A stretch of 64,000 nucleotides of DNA. Origin: Allium sativum. Its lineage: Eukaryota; Streptophyta; Magnoliopsida; Asparagales; Amaryllidaceae. The notes beneath the pieces are model-generated. The model had not been told where the DNA came from, did not search any database, and saw only the letters and a program-made list of their open reading frames with translations. Positions 1 to 11,514 of this stretch are shown here, one piece after another. Within the stretch, counting starts at the first letter, position 1. The number at the start of each line of letters is the position of its first letter. The translations under genes were made by a program, and so were the position numbers. The stretch covers positions 51,291,001 to 51,355,000 of the forward strand of contig CM060911.1 in NCBI GenBank assembly GCA_030737875.1, in the 5' to 3' direction.

Positions 1-640
1 GACCTTGCACTTGGGAAGGTACCCCTACGATTGAACTTACAATCTTTTATTTATTAGCTTGGTTGAGTTGCTTCCACCTTTGCATCGTTTCGCAGGTCTT
101 ACGCCAATCTTTCTACTGGACGCTTATCTTGGCAAGTGATCTAAGCCGGAGATAAGATGTCTCTAACTTCCCATTTAATGAAACATGCAGCTTTTCGACT
201 TTGCGCCCATTTGCTGCACTTTTCACCGCTTAACTATGGATAGCTCTTTCCTTTCTGATTTGCACGGCAGTGCACAACATTATCTCGATTAATTTGTATG
301 ATGCTTTCGACATTCAACGCTTGAGTTGTCCCAACCGGGATATGCTTAGAAAGCATCCAGGTCTTGTTGGATTGTTAATGACCTGTTGCTCTTATATTGC
401 CTGCATTCGAAAAAATCGATTTTAGTAAGCTTTGTATCATTAAACAAGAGTTTGCGAATATATAATTCAAGCAAGCAAATAAACTTTTCAGTCATGACTT
501 CTCTTTCATATGTACATAGCTCAAATATAATGCTTGCAAATATTTACAACTTTATACAACAAGTTTGAACAATGTATCATAAAAAATAGCAGCGGAGATG
601 CCTGCTATTCCAAGCTCTAGGAATTTGGATCCCATCCGTT
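1..640 (-). other. Non-coding 3' region of element A
   Basis: No open frame with recognisable content. It lies downstream of the integrase of element A, where Tat-type elements usually have a long untranslated stretch before the 3' LTR. I see neither a polypurine tract nor an LTR edge here. Confidence 0.4.
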
Positions 641-678
641 GTGGATAACTTGAAGGTGCCCATCTCAGAGCTTCTGAC

Positions 679-1640
679 TTATAACATAAGTTCTTCCCAA
701 TTTGGTGCAAAGACTTTGGTTCTAGTCATTACTTTCTTTTGCACAAGGTCTCCGATCTCGAAGGTCCTCGGTTTGACCTTAGAATTGAAATGTCTAGCTA
801 CACTTCTTTGGTATGCAACTACCCTAAGTTCGGCCTCTTCTCTCTTCTCTTCAAGCTGATCAAGGGCCTCAAGCTGCAGCTTCTCGTTTTCCTCTTGGTT
901 GAAGTGAATCCTTCTAGGAGTGGGAACCTCCAGCTCTATAGGGGTCATTGCTTCAGAAACAAAAGCCAGGGTGCCTATTCGCAGTTTTATGAGTTGTGTG
1001 GTATACCCATAGTGCAAGCAGAAGCTCATATACCCAACCACCTTTGGACTTCTCTGGGCGCTTCTTGATGGTCGACTTTATGATTTTATTCACTACTTCT
1101 ACCTGCCCGTTTGCCTGCAGGTGAGCTACTGCTGTGAAGCTTTTCTGGACCTTATACTTGGCACAGAAGCTCTGGAATTCTTCGCTTTCAAACTGGGTCC
1201 CATTGTCCAAAATTATCTTCTATGGCACACCAAGCCAACAAATGATGTTTTTCAAGACAAAGTTGATAACTTTCCTTGAGGTTATGGTGGCCAACAGTTC
1301 TGCTTTAGCCCATTTGGTTAAGTAATCAACGGCTACAATGGCATACTTGAAGATGGACTTTGCTATGGGTAGTGCTCCAATAAGTTCGATGCCCCAGGCA
1401 GCAAATGGCCATGGACTGGCCATCTGATTTATCAATGTGGATGGCACTCTTGGAATCTTTGCAAATCTCTGGCATTTGTCGTATTTTTGGTGTATGCTGT
1501 GGAGTCTCGATTTACATCTGGCTAGAAGTAACCATATCACAGAATTTCTTGGCCAATATCTGGCCATCCGTATGACCTCCACATTCACCTTCATGTAATT
1601 CCATCATGATTGTTTTGATCCCTCCTTTGTGACACACCTC
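679..1640 (-). pseudogene. Integrase of element A (broken)
   Basis: Integrase would insert the element cDNA into the host chromosome. On the minus strand I see a zinc-finger-like remnant, then the core domain: WGIELIG near 1390-1410, VDYLTKW, LDNGTQF near 1200, and ANGQVEVVNK near 1115. In active relatives the first acidic residue is Asp in WGIDLIG; here it is Glu. The second Asp and the final Glu are still present. The core is split between two frames that meet near 1210-1220, so at least one frameshift has occurred, and the C-terminal part (679-1041) is in another frame. It cannot give an active enzyme. Confidence 0.8.
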
Positions 1641-1714
1641 AGGAAAGGCATAGAGAATCCTCGCCTGTATAGTCGACCATCCTGAATGAGATACATAGGG
1701 GCCTTCTGCAGTAT

Positions 1715-2290
1715 CTATCTTTGCTTCTTAGAATCTTTTGGGAGCACACCACTGGGGAGATATTCTTTGATTGGAGTCATCCGTGAGTCTGGTTCTTCGG
1801 CCATCTCCATGATCCAATCTACATCGATCTTCTCTGTACTAGGGTTGGAAAGGACTTCAACCGGAACTAACCCTAGCAATTGTGCATCCACCGTGCTTGC
1901 GTACTTTGCCAGTGAATCCACCTTCATGTTCTCCTCTCTAGGAATGTGGGATATGGTGAAAAAGTCGAAGCTATCGAGTAGTTCCCATGCTTTGATAGAT
2001 AAGTTGGAAGATTTCCTCCTTTGGCTCGAAAATCTTTTCGAACTTGACATGCCACCAATTGCAAATCACTGAATATCGCAAATTCTTCAATTGTAATTCT
2101 TTCGCCAGCCTTAACCAGGCGATGAGGGCTTCATATTTAGCTTTGTTGTTTGTAGATGGAATTCTAATCTCAGCGCATAGCAAATTGGTCTTCCTTCAGG
2201 AGTTTTCAGAATCACTCCTGCCCCAGAACAATAATCGTTTGATGCCCCATCAACAAACAACTTCCATTGAATTAACAATTTGGATGGTTC
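1715..2290 (-). pseudogene. Second (aRNH-type) RNase H of element A (broken)
   Basis: Downstream of the standard RNase H lies a second RNase H-like domain beginning WKLFVDGASN...GAGVIL..PEG (about 2180-2290), followed by NNKAKYEALIAWL in a shifted frame (1971-2183) and HIPREENMKVDSLAK (about 1900-1960) in a third stretch. The DGAS and EAL motifs carry the catalytic acids of the family. A second RNase H of this kind is a signature of the Tat lineage. Frameshifts near 2111-2183 and near 1971-2050 break it. The tail running to 1715 is the linker towards integrase. Confidence 0.75.
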
Positions 2291-2740
2291 TTCCTTCTTT
2301 CCTTGGTCTATGAGCTCTGCAATAAAATCTCCAAGTGCTTGTCCATTGATCGTTCTTCTGGGATGATAGGTGATATCATATTGACTGAGTTCAATATTCC
2401 ATTTTAACAATCTCCCTAAGGTCTCTGGTAAGAGCAGAACTTGCTTCAATGGCTGATTGGTAAGGACTTTAACTAAGTGTGCCTGAAAGTATGGCCTAAG
2501 CTTTTCTGAGGCGATGAGTAGACAATAAGCGAGTTTTTCCATCTTTGGGTAGTTCAACTCTGCCCCGGTTAATCTCTTGCTAATATAGTACACTAGCCTA
2601 TGAACTTTCGATTCCTCCCTTACCAAAGCAGGCCTTAGCGCGTGAGGAGACATTGCCAGATACAGGAACAAGTCTTCTTCATCACTGGGCTTGAATAGCA
2701 CCGGAGGTGTTGCCATATGCTGGATTATATCTTCAAATGC
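2291..2740 (-). pseudogene. RNase H of element A
   Basis: This is the first RNase H domain, which degrades RNA in RNA-DNA hybrids during reverse transcription. Visible landmarks are LFLYLAMS near the start, the VYYISKRLTGAELNYPKMEKLA segment (2540-2600), QPLKQVL, GRLLKWNIELSQYDITYHPR and GQALGDFIAEL. It is open from about 2716 to 2316 and runs directly into the second RNase H domain. The start of the domain joins reverse transcriptase through a stretch with stops (2700-2870). Open in itself but useless without the rest of the polyprotein. Confidence 0.75.
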
Positions 2741-3510
2741 TTTCTGACATTCATGAGTCCACTGAAAATCTTTCTTTCCCTTTCTTAGTGCATCGAAGAA
2801 CGGGATATACCTTTCAGTTTCTTTTGATATGAAGCGGTTTAGAGCAGCAATCTTACCATTTAATCATTGAATTTCTCTCTTGGTTCTAGGAGCACGCATC
2901 TCTGTCAGAGCTGAAATTTGAGTTGGGTTGGCTTCTATGCCCCTAGCATTAACCAAGAACCCCAAAAACTTCCCTGATGCGACCCCAAATGAAACTTTAA
3001 TGGATTCAACTTCATATCAAACTTGCGTAATATATCAAACATCTTGGCCAAATTCTCTAAGTGACCAGCGACCCTTTTTGACTTGACCATAATATCATCA
3101 ACATACACTTCCATTGTCTTACCGATTTGAGTTTGAACATAGCTTTAACCAGTCGCTTCCGCGTTCTACAAACCAAACAAAATCACCTTATAGCAATACA
3201 AGCCTACATCCGTGATGAAGCTTGTATTTTCCTATTTTGGAGCGTATATCATAATCTGATTATAACATGAATAAGTATCTATAAAAGAAAGAAACTCATG
3301 CCCAACTATTGAATCCACAAGCTGATCTATCCTGGAAGGAGGAAAACTATCTTTAAGACAGGCTTTATTGAGATCTGCGTAGTTTATACAAACTCGCCAT
3401 TTTCCATTCAATTTCTTTACGAGCATGGGGTTGGATACCCAGTCTGGATAAATGGATTCTTTGATGAAGTTATTTTCCATTAGCATGTCAACTTCTTCTT
3501 TCATAGCCCT
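2741..3510 (-). pseudogene. Reverse transcriptase of element A (broken)
   Basis: Copies element RNA into DNA in functional relatives. The N-terminal part is open at 3504-3232, with YPDWVSNPMLVKKLNGKWRV, LNKACLKDSFPPSRIDQLVD and the IDTYSCYNQI block, where relatives have DAYSGYNQI. The catalytic YVDD motif is still present on the minus strand near 3085-3105 (context EVYVDDIMVKS), but in a different segment separated by several stops (3130-3235). The fingers-palm order matches Tat reverse transcriptases. The polypeptide cannot be completed. Confidence 0.78.
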
Positions 3511-4145
3511 TGATCTTTACAGACTTTGAATCCTGCTTTTTTGCTTTAAGGATGGAACATGCAGATCAATATTGAGATTATGGATGACAACCTCTGGAGA
3601 TGTACCGCACATGTCCGAGTGGCTCCACATGAAAACACATCCAAATTTGATTTCAGGAAGACAACCAACTCACTCTGCAACTTGCAACTCAGCTGAGATC
3701 CTATATTTAGCAATCAATCAGGATCTTTAGGATGAACTGCAATGGGAATTGTGATTTTAGCTAGAGTCACTCTTCCCTCCACTGTACTGGCATTTCTTGG
3801 ATCCATTTCTTTTTGTGCTCTTCTATGCTCGCCAGTACAGGGGCCCCGCCTTAATAGCTATAAGATGGCATCATGAATGCAGAGGGGAACCTCCATATTC
3901 TTGCCTAGGTCTTTCTTTCTAGCATCACATAAGTCCGTCATGTAACACTCCCTGGCTATCTCTTGGTCACATTTGATTACACCTACCCCATTTTTCGTTG
4001 GTAATTTCATGGTGAAGCAACACGGAGCCAATGCAATCTTAAAACTTGCCAAAGCTGATCTTCCCAAGAATGCGTTATAATTGAGAGCTCATCCATTAAG
4101 ACGAAGGTTGCATCATGGCCACTTTCTGCTCATCATCTCCAAGTT
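3511..4145 (-). other. Decayed linker between protease and reverse transcriptase of element A
   Basis: Frames are short and interrupted. A stretch around 3858-4067 shows weak homology to the protease C-terminal linker of Tat elements (FKIALAPCC, VGVIKCDQEIARECYM). No independent gene is visible. Confidence 0.5.
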
Positions 4146-4478
4146 CTACGAGCAAATCACACCAATTGGTTGTTTTGGTTCTCCAACGAACCCATGTATC
4201 TTGTCTTGGCATGCGTGCACATCTGACATGGAGGGCTTCATTCTATTGAACGTATTCTTGAAGAGTACGTTGACAGAAGCACCACAATCAACCAGCACCC
4301 TCTTCACTATAGCTGGTCCAATGCCAATTGTGACAACCATATGATCGACCATTGACGTAACTACTCCACCAGAATCACTGTCTTTGAACACCACATCTTC
4401 ACATGAAGTCTTTGGCATCTTCACCAGGAATGCGTTACTCAGAACAAAGCATTTCTCTTCCTTCGAAGCAATTTTCAA
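4146..4478 (-). pseudogene. Aspartic protease region of element A
   Basis: An open stretch of 110 codons covers the retroviral-type protease. The active-site loop reads VLVDCGASVNVLF, where family members have an Asp-Ser/Gly-Gly-Ala/Ser-Ser loop; the Asp is kept and a Cys follows it. Upstream is the MVVTIGIGPAIVKRVL strand typical of Tat proteases. It would cut the Gag-Pol polyprotein. It is isolated by stops on both sides. Confidence 0.7.
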
Positions 4479-6202
4479 TTCTCTAACATACCTCTTGATG
4501 TTTCCCTAATTCTTTCTAGTTGGATGAGGTCCTCTCGAGATAGTATTGATAACTTGCCTCGAGTTGATAGGTGCTAGAGCTTTCTCCCCCGCTCCAGACT
4601 GATTTACAGACGCATTCTGCCCTTGGGCAGCTTGGGTATACTGCTGATTTCTCACATACCGCTGAAGGTTATTTTTCCTAACGAGCTCTTCAATCAGACT
4701 CTTTAAGTGTCTGCACTCATTGGTATTATGCCACGGTTAATTATGGAAGCGATAGAATTCCCCGGAATTAGCAGTCTGCTCCATGATTTTCTGTGGCTTC
4801 ACTTCGAGAAAGATACCTGAATGCTTTGTAGCAAAATAAATATTTTCTGGGGTTTCATTCAGAGGGTTCAACTCCGAATGCTTGAAGAATTGCCTCTTCT
4901 TATAAGATTTGTTGTCATTCCCCTCGTTCCCTCTTTTCTGCCCAGGACTATTCTTCAGCTCAGCTTGGACTTCACTACTTCTCCCTTCACTGGTAGCACT
5001 GCTTTCTGCAACATTTTACACAAGAGGAGGATCATTCTCCACACTCTTGTATTCCTCTGCTTTCTTATAAAAATTTCCTCAGAGTCTTGGGCTTCTTCAT
5101 CTTGAGCTACTCCCAAACTATGTCCTCTTATCTATAGCACGCTTTAGCGCCGCCAATACAAGCCAAGGGTCCAAATCTATAACCTCTCTTGCCGCAGCAT
5201 GAAATCTTGTGAGAAAATCCTTGACTATTTCTCTGGGATTCTGTTTCATATCGTTGAGTGACATCACATCCCTCACTTTCATAGACTATAGTCGAAACTG
5301 TTCTTGGAATTTCTTTGCAGCAAATTGATCCAAAAACCTAGACGGAAGTCTAGTGAACGATAATGAAGCTACACCCTCCAAGCATACGGGGAAGTACAAG
5401 CACTTTATTTCATCGGTGGCTTCAGCTCCGTTCATATGCTAATCGTACTTGAACAAAAAGATGTTCGGGTCTCCAGTCCCCCCATAAGCTGCTATCGTTA
5501 GAGGTGTAAATTTCTTAGGGAATTTTGCTTGGTGGATTCTTTACGTGAATGGATTATTACTTGGCGAAAATTACCATTCTCTTTCATCCCCTTCATGAGC
5601 CATGCTCTCTTTCGTTATTCACTCGACCATGTCTGAGATATACTGCTCGTCACTGGTTCGTTCCACAGAGCAGGCGCCAGTCCTCTTACTGGAATGATCA
5701 CGGCTTGAGTCCTGGTGCCCAGGTTCTCTCTTGGGAGGTGCTCTTTTGGTGGGACTAGTAGTTCTCCGAGTAGTACTTCTCGACGTGTTTTCACATTTTA
5801 ACTTTGGAGTCTTCAACCCTAGCTTCCCCTCATTGTTCCCTCCATCCTTGAATTACACTTAAAAATGATTGGGGTCCAAGACAGAAGAGTCCTTTTTTCG
5901 TCAACATTAACTACAAACATTGGAGGTGGGGGATTAGCTTGAGCATTGAGCAGAGCATCAAGCTTCCCCATCAGCATCGTAGTTGTAGCATCCATTCTTT
6001 CATTTAAGCTAGTTACGACCACGTTTATTTCTTCTTGAGTTACGACCGACCTTGATGACTGACTAACCTCCTGGTTTAAAGTTTGTGGTGTAACTGCATC
6101 GTTATCAGCACTTGCAGAAGCTCTAACAGACTTGCTATTCTTCTTCGAACCAACCATTATTTCTGACAACTTTTTATATTTTGAAGTAAATTCTTCAACC
6201 AC
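4479..6202 (-). pseudogene. Gag of element A (fragmented)
   Basis: Gag forms the virus-like particle. On the minus strand the N-terminal part is open at 6202-5819, with a long helical stretch (VTSLNERMDATTTMLMGKLDALLN), then a basic Arg/Ser-rich part (5619-5816). The retrotransposon-gag core around 5100-5450 survives only in pieces separated by stops and frame changes. No intact CCHC zinc knuckle is seen. The first ATG at 6202 lies only about 65 nt past the tRNA-like segment, so the leader is short. Confidence 0.65.
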
Positions 6203-6268
6203 TCTTCAGACTTTAGGAGCCTATCATAGAAAGTAGGCTTTCGCAAAAAAACTTTAGCAAACCCCCAC

Positions 6269-6318
6269 TAAGGCTTTTAACCTTATGGTCATGGGTTCGA
6301 GCCCCACGGTGGGGGCCA
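6269..6318 (+). other. Extended primer-binding site: 50-nt 3' part of a lysine tRNA including CCA
   Basis: Read on the plus strand this is the 3' part of a tRNA: anticodon stem TAAGG/CCTTA around loop CTTTTAA (anticodon TTT, Lys), variable loop, T arm with GGTTCGAGCCCC, acceptor strand GGTGGGG, discriminator G, then CCA at 6316-6318. The minus-strand complement of the last 18 nt is the primer-binding site, separated by 4 nt from the LTR. Plant nuclear tRNA genes do not encode CCA, so the match probably comes from a mature tRNA copied during reverse transcription. The 5' part of a tRNA is absent upstream, so this is not a tRNA gene. Confidence 0.8.
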
Positions 6319-6780
6319 AAAATGTTAATACAAAAAGTGGCATTAACACCCCAAAATGCTTATCAACACTTCAAAATATAATCAAACACAAAGCTAAGAA
6401 TGAATAAGGCAGAGAAAAGTAAACTGCAAGCGATTTAGAGTGGTTCAGCATAAAAATAGCGTATGACCACTTTAGAAACAATTTCCATTATCATCACGGA
6501 GATTAAAAAATACGTGTTTCCCTCAACTGTATACATTTCACTGTAATCTCTTTGATCTCTTAAGTTTGATGGGGGAATTCTTAGATCTCTAGAATTCCAA
6601 GGATTAATGAGACATATCTTCCATAACTTGCATTCCGATGACCATTGTAGATTCCATGTTGAATGAGAGTGTAGATTGGAGCTTGAATGAATTCTAATGG
6701 AGGTTAGAATGGCTTAGAACATTTGAGAAAATAAATGAGAAGCACTTCATGGAGCTAGGAATCGATCCCCCAAAATCCAT

Positions 6781-6793
6781 GGGGTATTTATAG
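6781..6793 (-). promoter_or_regulatory. TATA box of element A LTR
   Basis: The minus strand reads CTATAAATACCCC, a good plant TATA box, inside the LTR with U3 repeats upstream and the primer-binding site about 460 bp downstream. Confidence 0.65.
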
Positions 6794-6904
6794 GTAGAGA
6801 TTGAATGAAGTGGTGAGCTGAAACTCATATATGCAGGTTATGGGTCGTCCATGCCATAATTATGAAAATGACATTGCCAACCATTGCCAGCTATCTGTCC
6901 GACC

Positions 6905-7215
6905 CCTATAGTGCTCGACCGACCAGGATGCACGACCCCCATAGTGCTTGACCGACCAGAATGCTCAAACAAGATGATGTACAACTCATAATAGTATTCA
7001 ACCATCGGCTGCTTGACCGACCAGAGTGATTCTTGAACCATGTGACGCTCAACCATAAGAATGCTTGACCATGTTTGCAACCGACCCTAATTGTGATAGA
7101 CCGTAGGAGGTGCGACCATAGGCTGCTCGACCATATTTGTAACCGACCGACCGACCCTTCTGTTGTTGAACATGCTTGCGATCGACCCACAGAACATGAT
7201 AATGACCAACCCGTA
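6905..7215 (-). repeat. U3 array of GACCGACCAG-type boxes in element A
   Basis: At least eight degenerate copies of a box resembling GCTTGACCGACCAG (minus strand CTGGTCGGTCAAGC) are scattered through about 310 bp, beginning roughly 110 bp upstream of the TATA box. One spot (7143-7155) has GACCGACCGACC. The array is absent from R-U5. Confidence 0.6.
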
Positions 7216-7480
7216 CAACTTGATACTGAGCGAACCATTGTTTTGTTCTAGTTTCAATCTAACAATATGTGCATGGTTTTTAATGGATAAACAGAAAAAC
7301 TTGTAAACTTGAACTCTTCAATAATCATGAATCTTCAATAATCAAGAATCTTCAATTCTTTAATCTTTATATTAACATCATTATCTTGGATCTACACTTG
7401 ATACCGTATAACCGTCATCATCAATACCTATCAAAATCTTGCACTATTTAAATTATATACCTAGACAAACATTTGTAACA

Positions 7481-9347
7481 TCAATATTTAAATTTTATAT
7501 CATTCCATGGGCTGTTGTCATCAAAACCATTACCCATGGTACTAATAGGAAGAACAATTACTAAACCATCATAACGAATAGCTCGAGGAGATGATTAGAT
7601 AGCTCGAGACTCGAGCATGGATAATGATATGAAGTTGCAGATGAGCAACGTTACACGAACAGTACTTTGGGACTGGTAATCTGGGAAATACACCAGGATG
7701 AATCTTGAATCAATGAAGATCCTAAGAGATGAAACACATCTTACAACTTCAAATAAGCCAACTTTAGATCGATCGAGTTCCAAAGCATAAATTAGCTAAA
7801 TCAGGCTAGACAGATGCAATTAAAGTCAACTCCAATTTTGGATCGATACGTGATGGATTGGCATGCAGTTTAGGATGAACCAAAATTTATAGGATGCACA
7901 CATCAACTTTGAATGTGGAGCACCACAAAAACTTTGGATTTAGGGTCGGTCCAGATTAAACAAATGTGGACAATCCGCAGCCAAAGAGGACAAGGACCCA
8001 CATTCTAGATCATCCAACGTTGGTTGGGCTAGAATTTGGATCGGTATCGATCCAAATCCCAATATTTAGTGATCCAGATCATATTTTTTGTACTTTTGTT
8101 GTCTCTGCTCCCCTGACTTCTTGATGAATTTTCGGGTGGATCTAGACTAAACAACAGCTATATACGGACCACCTATGACACATGGAAAATGGATCTTTGG
8201 AAAATATGCTAAAGCTTATCCGTATTCCGAACTAAACTCCTTCTGCTTTCCTCATTCTAAATCAAAACTACTGTACTTGTAATCAAATAGTATATATAAA
8301 AGATTACCATGAGTGGACGTAGTCCAAATTTTCCAAACCACTATAGAATTTGTTGCCTTTCTTTATTTTCTACTTCAAATATCTATTATATGCTTGAGAT
8401 TGTAACCATAAAACACTTAGGTGCTGGTGACAAGATCCTTTGCTAACATACACTAACGAAAAGATTGTATTAATAAAGAAATTGAAAACAAACCCGTTAA
8501 ATTAACAGAAGCACCCAATCCAGTTAGAAAATAACTAGATTTATCATGGTAGTTATAAATCTTTAAGAGATGCTATAACTAGAATGCTTCAAATATAGAA
8601 AAGGTATATTAAAAAGAAAGCATGAACACTTAAAATGCTATAAAAAAGCAGCTAAAAATGAAAAATCTTGAAATAACTTTTTTTGATGGTATAAAAAAAG
8701 ATAGAGAAGTGGTATATGCAAAAGGAAGGACTTTGTACTTTTGTTTATCGAATAACTATAATTTCATAGAAATAATCCAAAGTACTAAGAAATTTTGATT
8801 CCTTGTACATGCTACATGCTATCTATTAAAAAGGATTTATAAATGGTAACCGAGGAAAATGGGTTCAAACAATAAGTGTTATGCATTAAAGCAAACTTAC
8901 ATATTTCAAAACTCTAGTGATGCTAAGAGTAATGCATTTACATTATAATGCAATTGCCTATAAGTTATCTTGAAATAGATAAGTTTATTATTTAAAATAT
9001 TGTACTGATTGTTTGCATAAAGAAATATATTAAAGAATTAACTAATAAAGTGACTACAATTTATAGAAGAGCACAATGACTTACCAAAAAAGGGAACAAA
9101 ATATTACTACAATATCACTATGATAATGCTGAAAATAGCATTTGATCTAATTACCTTCAAACTTGTTAAAGGCAAAAAGAGTGATATCGTAGCTTGTTGT
9201 ATCAATCAAAAATAGAGGTTGACGCCTACCAAAAAAGGGCACCTTTAAATGCACAAAAATTAATTATTGGAAATACTTTTTGAAAACTCGGTTCAAGAAC
9301 TTTGCAATCAGTTTAACATAATTATCTTTTTCTTACGGTTGATACAG
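7481..9347. other. AT-rich unassigned DNA
   Basis: No convincing coding frame, LTR edge or tandem array. The sequence is AT-rich, with short runs such as AAAAAAG and GATCC-containing segments near 7840-8100. It could be old host intergenic DNA, or a fully decayed internal region belonging to element E to its right. Confidence 0.4.
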
Positions 9348-10669
9348 TGTGAAAATCCACACTACTTGAAACAACCCAATATTGATCATATAATATTATG
9401 CAAATCTATAAGTGTAAATAGGCCATACAGAGCCTAAGATGTCAACATATGATAAGAATAAATAACATCACAGAGTAAGAGTAAGTTATAGAAATAAACC
9501 CTGAATAAGCAACTATCTTAGAAAATGTTAATCAATACATATTATAACATCAAACTATCAAAAACATACATGTCAGAGTATATAAAATGTCAGTAATCCC
9601 TCTCAAAAGATCAAACCAAGATACTAAATACAAATGCAAATACATGAGAATAATAGAGTACCCAGCTAAGCTCTAGAACTATTTAAAAAAAGATCTACTA
9701 CCCAGCACTCCTATGGTAGGGGAAATCGAATGGGTCAGACAAAAGTCTGGCGAATGAGAAATAAACTTGTAAGGAAAAGGTCCAGTGAAATCAGTCTCAA
9801 ATCTATTCTAAGTGCTATAAAACGTATAAGATTCACCATTTACTATTTTCAAAGGAAGAAATTATCTACACCATGTGACCTAGCCTAAATGTCAACTCAA
9901 ACCGTCATATTAATCGACCTATTAGGACCTATGTCCCTTTCACTACTCTACTACGCCTAGAAGAAGATCGTTAAACTAAATCTCGCTTAATGAATCATCA
10001 AAAACATTCACACTCTACTTTCGTACGTAGCTGCAAATTTCCTCTTATTTCCTACTTCGGTAATCAATCGAGCAAACATCGCTAGGATGGGCCATCATTT
10101 GGGTTTGTGGTCTCTTATTTCCTATTTTGAAGTTGTCTCCGAATCCAGCATAAAGGGCACCACACCTATTAGTGCATGAATACCTAGCGCTGCTTATTTC
10201 CTACTCTAGTATTCGCATGCCCAACACCACCAGGACATACTACCTTCATTCTCATTCTCCCTATGGCCTCTTATCTCCTGATCCAACGTGTTTATTCTTT
10301 CGTCATCATGATGGACCCTTAACTAATAATTATAATTGCACTCTAAACTCAAAAAGTACTGAGTTTTACCCTAAGCCTCTTATTTGTAGATCCAACATGC
10401 ATACCCAAACGTCGTTAGGACCATCCTGTAACTAAGACAAATTTTAACTAGTAGGGACATCAAGGTATCCCTCCTTCCATTACCCGATTTCCGAAATCAG
10501 CCACGTAATTCATAAGTTATAGATCATTGGTCTAAGTTGTATTATGTCTTCAATAACTCCTTGTTTTGTGCACATGGTCTTTATTATAACTTTGGCCAGA
10601 GTCATAATTCAGATATTCCTTTAGATTCGGTTTTTTACCTTTTTAATATTTATTTTTAGTTTAACATAC
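9348..10669 (-). repeat. Element E LTR, segment 1
   Basis: Starts TGTGAAAATCC, like the edge of the C LTR (TGTGAAAACCCG), and contains the conserved stem-loop CAGAC-AAAA-GTCTG at 9736-9749 at the place where other chromovirus LTRs in this window have it. It is interrupted at 10669 by element C; the same LTR seems to resume at 20742, and the duplicated CATAC marks the break. No partner LTR is visible. TTGATACAG just left of 9348 might be a very degraded tRNA-Met primer site. Confidence 0.5.
10030..10435. repeat. Degenerate CTCTTATTTCCTA repeats in element E
   Basis: Five loosely spaced copies of a box like CTCTTATTTCCTA (near 10040, 10110, 10190, 10270 and 10378), each followed by a variable segment ending near GCTAGGA or CACCAGGA. 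Spacing is about 80 bp and divergence is high. Confidence 0.5.
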
Positions 10670-11514
10670 TGTGAAAACCCGAACTTCCCCATAAAGGAAA
10701 GCATCGGATAGTTCGAGAACAAGCCACAACAGAACGCATATAGAAGAACATTTCATTGCTTATTACAACAATGCATCAGATTACAAGAATAAACAGAGTA
10801 TAAATGAATAAGTATTACACAGAAATATCAGAGATTTAAATTACATTTAAATACATCGCAGCGGAAAATAATACAATACACAACTAGAAGGGATATACGG
10901 ATACAAAGCTTTCCGGATATCGTTCCAGCTGTAAACCAGGATCCTGTGAATATAAATCTGCAAAACCAAAACTACTAGCTGCCCGTGTCAAAATAGGGGC
11001 ACCCAGAGTTTAGGTTAAAACAATAAACTCCAGGTCAGTCATGTGACTGGTGTGAGAACTAAAACAGTTAATCTTTATTTTTATAGTTAGGTAAATCAAG
11101 GGACCACGCCGTATAACACGGAACGGGTTTCCTCCCAAGAATACCAGTGCATAAAACAAACAGCGCAATGCTAAATAAGGAAAAATGAAGTTGTTATAAG
11201 ACCCAGGTCCCATCACATAATGCAACGCAGCCGAGGATAGGGTTTTCCCTTATAACAGCCAAAGAATGCTTGATACGTTTAAATCAAATCATCTAACTAA
11301 TCTATGCAACCAAACAAACAAGTCCATGGTCTGTGGACGATTGTGTCGGGTGCTACTAAGCACCGTCTGCATCCTAGTACATATATATAACTAGAAATGA
11401 AATTGAAGAGTGAGAAATTCTCACTGAAAGCTATCCTAACTCCACGGCACTTCAAATGCAGGAAATCTTCACTGTTCTCGTCCCTTATCACTTTCTTCGC
11501 CCGTAGCCACTACA

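Larger units (their letters stand above)
1..7480 (-). mobile_element. Element A: degenerate Tat-clade Ty3/gypsy retrotransposon (left end outside window)
   Basis: Read on the minus strand the order is 5' LTR (6323-7480), primer-binding site (6301-6318), gag, protease, reverse transcriptase, RNase H, a second RNase H, integrase, then non-coding DNA to the window edge. This order and the second RNase H domain (motif LFVDGASN) mark the Tat/Ogre/Retand group of plant gypsy elements. Every domain is interrupted by stops or frameshifts, so the copy is dead. No 3' LTR is seen: the LTR start near 6323 is not repeated in bases 1-640, so it is outside the window or lost. Clade assignment is from family knowledge; the decay is seen directly. 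Confidence 0.85.
6323..7480 (-). repeat. 5' LTR of element A
   Basis: The left edge is fixed by TG at 6323, four bases from the primer-binding site. The right edge is my choice: TGTTA at 6323 is mirrored by TAACA ending at 7480, giving short inverted ends and a 1158-bp LTR. No second LTR is in the window to confirm it. A TATA box for minus-strand transcription lies at 6781-6793, which makes about 6323-6755 R-U5 and the rest U3. Confidence 0.6.

Noticed and set aside
739..1068. Plus-strand frames over the A integrase (641-859, 739-1068, 1686-2072 and others)
   Set aside because: Antisense shadows of the retrotransposon coding region.
6269..6318. Possible functional tRNA-Lys gene
   Set aside because: Only the 3' part is present, it ends in an encoded CCA, and it sits at the primer-binding site of a retrotransposon.
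7838..8110. GATCC-containing stretch as a possible SINE
   Set aside because: No A/B-box pair, poly(A) end or target duplication could be recognised.
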